A DNA stretch of 5,688 bases, from the NCBI GenBank assembly GCA_003663535.1, contig QMUE01000107.1:1-5688 (forward strand). Reading direction: 5' to 3'. Positions within the stretch are counted from its first letter, which is position 1, and each line of letters opens with the position of its first letter. Under the pieces are notes generated by a model, which ran no database searches, had not been told where the DNA came from, and saw nothing but the letters and a program-made list of their open reading frames with translations. Of this stretch, positions 1-5,162 are shown piece by piece. Position numbers and translations under genes: made by a program. This stretch comes from Thermococci archaeon (GTDB taxonomy: Archaea > Methanobacteriota_B > Thermococci > Thermococcales > Thermococcaceae).

Positions 1-294
1 AGATTGGTAGAAACCGGTGAAATTAAAAGCATTGATGACCTACCAAAAGTATTTCTAAATCAGAAGATAGGGCTCCTTGACATTATAGAGGAGTCCTTCA
101 GCAGAATGAAAGTGAACATATACGAGTGCATCAGCTGTTATCAGACCCCTCCTATTGGGAGAACCCTATGTGACTTTGAGGCTGGATTGATTCAAGGAGT
201 CATGGAAGACCTTGTTGGAAAAAACATAACCCGTGAAATTTACTGCTGGGGCCTTGGCAACTCCTTCTGTGGATTTGAGGTGATATTTGAGTGA
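1..294 (+). CDS. corQ: CorQ-like V4R-domain regulatory protein, 3' part (5' end outside window)
   Basis: This is the C-terminal end of a V4R (4-vinyl reductase) domain protein; the frame is open from base 1, so the true start lies upstream and the TTG at base 4 should not be taken as a start. Counting that TTG as residue 1, the visible 96 residues hold the V4R core from about 33 to the end: a C-x2-C pair (C42, C45), then CDFEAGLIQGVMEDL (C56 onward), then C81 and C89 eight residues apart near the C-terminus. V4R domains bind small ligands and, in phenol sensors such as MopR/DmpR, a structural zinc held largely by Cys; the 56/81/89 spacing resembles that site. The gene overlaps the following regulator by 4 bases, so the two are translationally coupled. 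In Thermococcus onnurineus the V4R protein CorQ and its partner CorR are required for CO-dependent growth and CODH expression. The family is clear. The name CorQ rests on context and on recalled work. Confidence 0.85.
   Translation, partial: RLVETGEIKSIDDLPKVFLNQKIGLLDIIEESFSRMKVNIYECISCYQTPPIGRTLCDFEAGLIQGVMEDLVGKNITREIYCWGLGNSFCGFEVIFE
277..284 (+). promoter_or_regulatory. Ribosome binding site for the corR-like gene, inside corQ
   Basis: The octamer GAGGTGAT matches the 3' end of archaeal 16S rRNA and sits within the end of the V4R gene. It is 6 bases before the GTG at 291 and 9 before the ATG at 294. In the other genes of this window the equivalent octamer ends 4-5 bases before the start, so the GTG is favoured. 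Confidence 0.7.
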
Positions 295-1406
295 TGAATA
301 TCTTAGCAATCCAACCTTCAAGCAAATGTGATAGTAATTGTTTGGCATGCCCTTGGAAAGAGAAGTTTAGTTGCGTTGGAGTAATGCTACCTCCCGAAGC
401 ATTGGAGGTACTCACCTCTAATCTTGAAGAGTTCAAATTTGATGAGGGAGTTTTGATATGTCCAAATCCTCTCCTTCATCCAAAGATTGATGTCATAACT
501 AGAGAGACTGAGAAACTCTGCAGAAAGATTGTCCTCTTCCTTCCAGTGTCTGTTTCAAGAAGTTTCCTTCACAAAACTTCTCTTGAAAATGTCGATTTTA
601 TTTCTTTAATTATACCCTCTTATAAAGATTTAAAATCAAACCTTCAGACAGTGAAAATGCTCCTCTCCCAAGGTATAGATAACCTTGAAGCATACATTCT
701 ACTGGATTTTAACTCTGATTTCGCAGAACTCTTTTCAATAATTGATCTATGCAAAAGTTATGGATTGAAAATAATTTTAGGACCAAGCCTCTACACATCT
801 CCATATACAGACAAATTCCTCGAAAAAATTGTGAAGAAAGAAAATGTTGAAATTGGCCTCCATTATGGAAGGAAATATTTCTACAATGCCATTAAGATCT
901 TTATAGATAATTATCCAGTAACATTGCTTACCTCTCCAAGCGCCGAGAACTGTAGAACCCTATATTTAAACCCCTATGGAAACTTTTCAAAGTGCCCACT
1001 TTCAAAATTTGAGGTGAACTACAAGAGGATAACAAGAAAAGATTTAAGAAAAATGCTTTTTTCACCATGCCCAGTAAGCCAAAAAGTCATTAGACTTTCC
1101 CCTAAAATACAGGTCTCATTTGTGACAAAAGAGGGTGTCGAGATTCCTGGAGAGGTTTTAGAGCTTTTAGAATTAGTATCCCAGATTAACTCCTTTAGAG
1201 GTGCATGTAAAGTTCTTGGAGTTTCCCCATCAACATACTGGGAAAAAATAAAAAGCCTTGAAGAAAAGCTGGACATCTCCTTGATCATATCCGTTAGAGG
1301 AGGCAGAAAGAAGGGAGCAACAATTCTAACAGAGTTTGCTAAAGAGCTTCTGAATGAATACAGAGAGGTCAGAGAAAAAGCAATAGTATCACTTTATGAA
1401 GACTAA
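291..1406 (+). CDS. corR: CorR-like regulator: diverged radical-SAM-like domain fused to ModE/LysR-type winged helix
   Basis: 371 residues from the GTG at 291 (ATG at 294 is the alternative; the ribosome site spacing favours GTG). The C-terminal 270-360 is a winged helix-turn-helix of the ModE/LysR type: a beta segment around PKIQVSF, helices at about 286-310, the recognition helix around SPSTYWEKIKSLEEKL (312-327), a Gly/Arg-rich wing RGGRKKGA (336-343) and a closing LTEFAKELLNEY. Residues 1-265 show alternating strands and helices like a radical-SAM barrel, starting with C13-x3-C17-x2-C20 right after the first strand. At the usual GGEPLLHP position it reads CPNPLLHP (57-64), so the SAM-binding GGE is lost. 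C221, C235 and C260 (CRTLYLNPYGNFSKCP) recall a SPASM/twitch auxiliary cluster region. In T. onnurineus CorR, described there by its LysR-type DNA-binding domain, activates the CODH cluster with CorQ; the cluster starts 104 bases downstream here. The iron-sulfur sensing role is inference. Confidence 0.88.
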   Translation: MMNILAIQPSSKCDSNCLACPWKEKFSCVGVMLPPEALEVLTSNLEEFKFDEGVLICPNPLLHPKIDVITRETEKLCRKIVLFLPVSVSRSFLHKTSLENVDFISLIIPSYKDLKSNLQTVKMLLSQGIDNLEAYILLDFNSDFAELFSIIDLCKSYGLKIILGPSLYTSPYTDKFLEKIVKKENVEIGLHYGRKYFYNAIKIFIDNYPVTLLTSPSAENCRTLYLNPYGNFSKCPLSKFEVNYKRITRKDLRKMLFSPCPVSQKVIRLSPKIQVSFVTKEGVEIPGEVLELLELVSQINSFRGACKVLGVSPSTYWEKIKSLEEKLDISLIISVRGGRKKGATILTEFAKELLNEYREVREKAIVSLYED

Positions 1407-1476
1407 TGCGTGTTTCTGTATACGAATAAATAATAGGTCTTCTGGTTTACTTACCGAACACGAGTTTATTATTAAG

Positions 1477-1498
1477 TTTCTTTGCTTATCCTTTTTTC
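1477..1498 (+). terminator. Pyrimidine-rich tract with T6, possible corQR terminator
   Basis: TTTCTTTGCTTATCCTTTTTTC is nearly all pyrimidine and ends in a run of six T (1492-1497). Archaeal transcription often stops at T-rich tracts without a hairpin, so this could end the corQR transcript. It lies upstream of, or at, the predicted start of the cooF transcript from the 1465 box, so it need not block that transcript. No stem-loop is evident. Confidence 0.35.
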
Positions 1499-1506
1499 GA
1501 GGTGAT
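1499..1506 (+). promoter_or_regulatory. Ribosome binding site that sets the cooF start
   Basis: GAGGTGAT ends 4 bases before the ATG at 1511. An in-frame GTG at 1502 lies inside this site, so it cannot be the start. Confidence 0.8.
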
Positions 1507-1510
1507 AACA

Positions 1511-2146
1511 ATGCTGCCTCTTGGAACAGATTTAGAGAGACCAACAATTTACATTGACCCTGAGAAATGCATGGGGTGCAGGTCTTGTGAGATAGCGTGT
1601 GCTATAGAACATTCAATGAGTAAAACACTATTCGGAGCAATTTTCGAAACCCCAACACCCAAACCGAGGCTAAAAGTCGTGGTCGCAGATTTCTTCAATG
1701 TTCCCCTGAGATGTCAACATTGCGAAGATGCTCCATGTATACGTGTGTGTCCGACAGGAGCAATAAAGAAGAGTGAGGAGGGCTTTGTAATTCTCAACCC
1801 CAATAAGTGTATTGGCTGTTTGATGTGTGTTATGGCATGTCCATTTGGACATCCAAAGTATGAGGCAGAATACAAGGTTGTTCTGAAGTGCGATTCATGC
1901 ATTGAGAGAGTCAGGGAGGATAGAGAACCAGCATGTGTAGAGGCTTGTCCCACCAAGGCATTGAAGTTTGGGCCTCTTGAGGAAATTCTGGATGAGATTA
2001 GAAGAGAAAGAGCAGAAGAACTTATTTCAGGCTTAAAAGTCCCAGGCATTGTGTACATGAAGCCTGTTGTTGAAGAAAAGAAAGAAGAAGAAAAAGTAAG
2101 CCCAAAAGATGTTTATGCATCCTATTCAAAAGTTAAATGGTATTGA
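1511..2146 (+). CDS. cooF: CooF-like iron-sulfur electron-transfer protein of CO dehydrogenase
   Basis: 211 residues. This polyferredoxin carries electrons from CO dehydrogenase to the membrane-bound hydrogenase on the cytoplasmic side. Sixteen cysteines fall in the four-cluster pattern of the CooF/HycB/DmsB family: C20, C23, C26, C30; C68, C71, C76, C80; C100, C103, C106, C110; and C127, C130, C142, C146. That is enough for four [4Fe-4S] clusters. The start is the ATG at 1511 because the ribosome site ends 4 bases before it. Ten bases separate its stop from the cooS start, so the two form an operon. After the last Cys group comes a tail of about 65 residues with a Lys/Glu-rich stretch (188-195) and an aromatic end (VYASYSKVKWY). 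From memory, bacterial CooF proteins are roughly 20 residues shorter, so the tail may be a Thermococcus extra. The cluster count comes from the motif, and the CooF name from position next to cooS; both are strong. Confidence 0.95.
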   Translation: MLPLGTDLERPTIYIDPEKCMGCRSCEIACAIEHSMSKTLFGAIFETPTPKPRLKVVVADFFNVPLRCQHCEDAPCIRVCPTGAIKKSEEGFVILNPNKCIGCLMCVMACPFGHPKYEAEYKVVLKCDSCIERVREDREPACVEACPTKALKFGPLEEILDEIRRERAEELISGLKVPGIVYMKPVVEEKKEEEKVSPKDVYASYSKVKWY

Positions 2147-2152
2147 GGTGGT
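2145..2152 (+). promoter_or_regulatory. Ribosome binding site that sets the cooS start
   Basis: GAGGTGGT overlaps the cooF stop codon and ends 4 bases before the ATG at 2157. The frame is open back to an in-frame ATG at 2115 and a TTG-type start at 2109 inside cooF, but those have no ribosome site and add residues the family lacks. Confidence 0.75.
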
Positions 2153-2156
2153 GGAG

Positions 2157-4058
2157 ATGGCGGAATACATAAAGTTTAAGGTTCCCGCAAAACAGGTGTC
2201 CGAAACCAAGGGAGTCGCTGATCTAATAGAAAAGGGTGAGGAAGAAGGTGTGAAAACTGCTTGGCATCGCTTTTTGGAGCAACAACCCCAATGTGGATTC
2301 GGACTGCTGGGAGTGTGTTGTAGAAACTGTAACATGGGGCCATGTAGAATCGATCCATTCGGTGCTGGGCCAACTAGAGGTGTTTGTGGAGCAGATGCAG
2401 ACACAATAGTTGCAAGAAACCTTTTGAGAATGATTGCAGCTGGTGCTGCAGCACACAGCGATCATGCAAGAGATATTGTTCATGTGTTTAAAGGGGCAGC
2501 AACAGGAGAGTTCAAGGGATACAAGCTGACGGACATTGAAAAACTTAAATGGTTAGCCCAAATTCTCGGCATTAGTACTGAAGGAAAAACTGAAACCGAA
2601 ATAGGCTTGGAGGTTGCACATATCCTAGAATTAGAGTTTGGAAAGCCTGATGATGAGCCAATGAGGCTACTCATGGCAACGGCGCCTAAGAAGAGGATTA
2701 AAGTCTGGGAGAGGCTTGGGGTCCTGCCGAGAGCGATTGATAGGGAAATTTGTGAATGCATGCACAGAACGCATATAGGTGTCGATGCAGATCCAGCTTC
2801 ACTTCTCCTTCACGGCGTTAGAACAGCGTTGGCTGATGGCTGGAGTGGCTCAATGATGGCTACTTATCTAAGCGACATCCTCTTCGGAACACCAAAACCG
2901 ATTAAAACTGTTGCAAACTTAGGTGTTCTCAAAGAGGATTATGTGAATATAGTTGTTCATGGCCACAATCCAGTGCTCTCAATGAAGATAGTTGAAGCGG
3001 CTCAAAGTGAGGAGATGCAAAAGCTGGCAAAGAAGCAGGGGGCCAAGGGAGTAAATGTTGTAGGAATGTGCTGTACCGGAAATGAAACTCTGATGAGACT
3101 TGGCGTTCCTCTAGCCGGAAACTTCCTGATGCAAGAGTTAGCAATAATAACAGGCGCTGTTGAGGCCATAATTGTAGATTATCAGTGCATAATGCCTGCA
3201 TTGCCTGATGTAGCCGGCTGTTATCACACAAAGATAATCACAACCGAACCAAAAGGTCACATACCTGGAGCAGTGCACATAGAGTTCAAACCAGAGAAAG
3301 CAGATGAAATTGCCAAGGAGATAATCAAAATTGCAATTGAAAACTTCCAGAACAGATCAAAGGAGAGAGTTTACATTCCAAAACACAAGAGTGAAGTCGT
3401 TGCAGGCTTCAGTGTCGAGGCAATTCTTGAGGCTTTGGGAGGAACCCTTGAACCTCTCATTAATGCACTTAAAGAGGGGACAATTAAAGGAGTTGTTGGA
3501 ATCGTTGGATGTAACAATCCAAAGGTTAAACACAATCACAGCCATGTAACAATAGCCAAAGAACTCATAAAGAGAGATATTCTGGTAGTTGGAACTGGTT
3601 GCTGGGGAATTGCTGCAGCAATGGATGGCTTAATGACACCTGGAGCTGCTAAGATGGCAGGAGATGGACTTAAAGCGGTGTGTGAGGCACTTGGAATTCC
3701 ACCATGTCTGCACATGGGAAGCTGTGTTGACTGTTCAAGAATTCTAATCGCCCTTGGAGCACTCGCTGAAGCTTCAGGTGTTGACATTCCAGACCTGCCG
3801 GCAGCAGGCTCTGCTCCAGAATGGATGAGCGAAAAAGCAGTCTCAATAGGAACTTACTTCCTTGCAAGCGGTGTATTCACCCACTTAGGTGTTGTTCCAC
3901 CAGTTCTCGGAAGCCAAAAAGTCACCAAACTCCTCACAGACGACGTCGAAGATCTCATTGGAGGAAAATTCTACGTCGAGCCAGATCCCGTGAAAGCGGC
4001 AGAAACAATTTACAATGTAATAATTGAAAAGAGAAAGAAACTCAAATGGCCCCTTTGA
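2157..4058 (+). CDS. cooS: Monofunctional Ni-Fe carbon monoxide dehydrogenase, catalytic subunit
   Basis: 633 residues, the normal CooS length. It catalyses CO + H2O to CO2 + 2 H+ + 2 e- as a cytoplasmic homodimer. The D-cluster (C46, C54) and B-cluster (C55, C58, C63, C77) cysteines have the spacing of Carboxydothermus CooS-II, each shifted by 7. The Ni-Fe C-cluster ligands are the HGHNP segment (268-272), C306 of GMCCTGNE, C344, C452 (GCNNP), C482 (GTGCWG) and C523 (HMGSC). The proton-transfer His of AAHSDHA (H100, H103) and the catalytic Lys of SEKAVSIGT (K560) are present, so it should be active. No acetyl-CoA synthase genes lie nearby, and the adjoining cooF and membrane subunit point to energy-conserving H2 production. 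One unusual point: C523 is followed by VDC, where I recall VDN in bacterial enzymes, giving an extra Cys (C526) near the C-cluster. Confidence 0.98.
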   Translation: MAEYIKFKVPAKQVSETKGVADLIEKGEEEGVKTAWHRFLEQQPQCGFGLLGVCCRNCNMGPCRIDPFGAGPTRGVCGADADTIVARNLLRMIAAGAAAHSDHARDIVHVFKGAATGEFKGYKLTDIEKLKWLAQILGISTEGKTETEIGLEVAHILELEFGKPDDEPMRLLMATAPKKRIKVWERLGVLPRAIDREICECMHRTHIGVDADPASLLLHGVRTALADGWSGSMMATYLSDILFGTPKPIKTVANLGVLKEDYVNIVVHGHNPVLSMKIVEAAQSEEMQKLAKKQGAKGVNVVGMCCTGNETLMRLGVPLAGNFLMQELAIITGAVEAIIVDYQCIMPALPDVAGCYHTKIITTEPKGHIPGAVHIEFKPEKADEIAKEIIKIAIENFQNRSKERVYIPKHKSEVVAGFSVEAILEALGGTLEPLINALKEGTIKGVVGIVGCNNPKVKHNHSHVTIAKELIKRDILVVGTGCWGIAAAMDGLMTPGAAKMAGDGLKAVCEALGIPPCLHMGSCVDCSRILIALGALAEASGVDIPDLPAAGSAPEWMSEKAVSIGTYFLASGVFTHLGVVPPVLGSQKVTKLLTDDVEDLIGGKFYVEPDPVKAAETIYNVIIEKRKKLKWPL

Positions 4059-4133
4059 CTTTTCATTTTTAGTTTCTAATTTTAAAAAAGCAATTATAGA
4101 AGAAGTACAATTTAATCATTGGAGGTCATTAAA
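4059..4133 (+). promoter_or_regulatory. A/T-rich gap between cooS and cooC: possible weak terminator and internal promoter
   Basis: A 75-base gap in an otherwise tightly packed operon. Directly after the cooS stop lies CTTTTCATTTTTAG (4059-4072), a T-rich stretch that could cause partial termination. It is followed by TTTTAAAAAA (4080-4089), a TATA-like element that would start transcription near 4110, about 24 bases ahead of the cooC ATG. The ribosome site GGAGGT (4121-4126) follows. Together these would let cooC, cooT and the hydrogenase genes be made at a different level from cooF-cooS. This rests on base composition and spacing alone. Confidence 0.35.
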
Positions 4134-4940
4134 ATGAAGATACTTGTTGCTGGAAAAGGAGGCGTCGGAAAAACCACAATCTCAGCATTGTTAGCTTATA
4201 TCTTAGCTGACAAGGGGTATAACATACTGACTTTAGATACGGATTCGGTTCCTAATCTCGCTCAAAGCCTAGGAATCCCTTTTGAAAAAGCTCTAGAAAT
4301 TGTACCGCTTTCACGAAATGATAAGCTTGCGGAGGAGAGGACCGGAGCAAGACCTGGTGAAGGCTGGGGAGTTCTATTCTCGCTAACTCCAAAGGTTGAT
4401 GATTTGGCCGACCAGTATGGCATAACAATAAAGCCAAATTTGAAACTTGTAGTCATTGGAAGCATAGAACAAAGTAAGGAGGGTTGCCTATGCCCAGCAA
4501 TAGCCCTTGCAAGAGCTTTTTTAATACATGTCCTGCTTTCTGAGAAGGATATTGTGATTGTAGACAGCGAAGCCGGGGCGGAAGTATTCGGACGTGGACT
4601 GGCGGAGAAATTTGACCTAATGGTATGCGTAGCAGAACCAACCCTAAAATCCCTAATGATAGCAAGAAAACTCATAGAAATGGGAAAACAGCTTAGCATC
4701 TCAAACATACTTCTCGTAATAAATAAGGTTCACGACTTTCTAAAAGCCTCCCAACATTATGCAAAAGTCTTCTCAGATTCAACCCCCTACCACATTGTAA
4801 GCTTTGATGAAAGCGTTATCTCTGTCGATAACGAAGGAAAAGGCGTTGATGCAATCCCAAAGGATTCTCCAATATATAAGGACGTTAACTCCCTTGCAAA
4901 AAAGATACTGAGCATAAAAAAGCGTTCAAAGGTGGGATGA
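4134..4940 (+). CDS. cooC: CooC-like nickel-insertion ATPase for CO dehydrogenase
   Basis: 268 residues, a MinD/Mrp-family P-loop ATPase that drives nickel insertion into the CooS C-cluster. The N-terminus is a deviant Walker A, GKGGVGKTT (residues 7-15), with signature lysine K8 and catalytic K13. LTLDTDSVPNL (32-42) is the A' motif region and IVIVDSEAGAEVFGRG (140-155) holds the Walker B Asp (D144). The Cys-x-Cys pair typical of CooC is present as GCLCP (C118, C120); in Carboxydothermus CooC1 this pair forms the metal site at the dimer interface. The start is the ATG at 4134, with the ribosome octamer (4122-4129) ending 4 bases before it; an in-frame TTG at 4119 lies upstream of that site and is rejected. 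The next gene begins on the base right after the stop. The CXC motif plus position after cooS separates it from other MinD-like proteins. Confidence 0.96.
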   Translation: MKILVAGKGGVGKTTISALLAYILADKGYNILTLDTDSVPNLAQSLGIPFEKALEIVPLSRNDKLAEERTGARPGEGWGVLFSLTPKVDDLADQYGITIKPNLKLVVIGSIEQSKEGCLCPAIALARAFLIHVLLSEKDIVIVDSEAGAEVFGRGLAEKFDLMVCVAEPTLKSLMIARKLIEMGKQLSISNILLVINKVHDFLKASQHYAKVFSDSTPYHIVSFDESVISVDNEGKGVDAIPKDSPIYKDVNSLAKKILSIKKRSKVG

Positions 4941-5162
4941 ATGTGCCAGTCTAAGGTCATACTTCTTGAAGATGGGAAAGCTGAGGTAGTTATGACAGAC
5001 GTAACTTTGCTCGAAATTAAGGATAACAAGATCATCATCAAAAATTTGCTTGGAAAAGAGCTCGCTCTTGAGGGATACCAAATTGAGTATATCGATTTCA
5101 TTTCTCATAAGGTGTATCTGAAACTCTCAAGCGGGGAGGAAATAAAAGCTGGTGAACAGTGA
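4941..5162 (+). CDS. cooT: CooT-like small nickel-binding protein
   Basis: 73 residues. It begins Met-Cys-Gln-Ser-Lys-Val and continues as a beta-rich domain with alternating hydrophobic and charged strands (KVILLEDG, EVVMTDVTLLEI, NKIIIKNLLGKELALEG, YIDFISHKVYLKL), as in the CooT family. In Rhodospirillum rubrum CooT is a 66-residue homodimer that binds one nickel ion through Cys2, and cooT follows cooC in the cooFSCTJ operon. The same order and the same Cys2, the only Cys in this protein, are seen here, so a role in nickel supply to CooS is likely. The start codon comes directly after the cooC stop (TGAATG), with AGGTGGG (4930-4936) as ribosome site inside cooC. The stop overlaps the next start by one base. 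No signal peptide or membrane segment. Proteins of this family are often annotated only as hypothetical or RNA-binding, which is the main alternative. Confidence 0.85.
   Translation: MCQSKVILLEDGKAEVVMTDVTLLEIKDNKIIIKNLLGKELALEGYQIEYIDFISHKVYLKLSSGEEIKAGEQ

Larger units (their letters stand above)
1407..1510 (+). promoter_or_regulatory. Intergenic control region ahead of cooF: two TATA-like boxes and a T-rich tract
   Basis: This 104-base gap is the only substantial non-coding stretch before the CODH genes, so it is the likely CorQR-controlled promoter. Two TATA-like boxes are visible. TTTATTATTAAG (1465-1476) would place the transcript start near 1495-1500, giving a very short leader just ahead of the ribosome site. 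AATAAATAATAG (1425-1436), with CGAA before it as a possible BRE, would start transcription near 1458. The bases upstream of the 1465 box (AACACGAG) are a poor purine-rich BRE, as one would expect of a promoter needing an activator. A 6-base inverted pair, CGTGTT (1409-1414) and AACACG (1457-1462), lies at either end of the upstream part. The box choice and the activator site are inference. Confidence 0.55.

Noticed and set aside
1418..1423. GTATAC palindrome near the end of corR as an operator
   Set aside because: Only six bases, the symmetry does not extend, and such palindromes are frequent by chance.
1502..1510. GTG at 1502 as cooF start
   Set aside because: It lies inside the ribosome binding site for the ATG at 1511.
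1714..2058. 114-codon open frame on the minus strand within cooF
   Set aside because: Opposite the Cys-motif-rich cooF; no recognisable domain or start signal.
2109..2156. Upstream extension of cooS into cooF (16 more residues)
   Set aside because: No ribosome site upstream, residues unlike the family, while GAGGTGGT sits 4 bases before the ATG at 2157.
3331..3549. Plus-strand open frame inside cooS in another frame, considered as a sign of a frameshift
   Set aside because: The cooS frame is unbroken with all cluster ligands in order on both sides, so this is a shadow.
4119..4133. TTG at 4119 as cooC start
   Set aside because: It would place the start upstream of the GGAGGT site; the ATG at 4134 puts the Walker A in its usual N-terminal place.
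4262..4708. 148-codon open frame on the minus strand within cooC
   Set aside because: It lies opposite a well-supported P-loop ATPase gene, has no family motif or ribosome site, and its sequence is Ser/Arg-rich as expected of a shadow frame.
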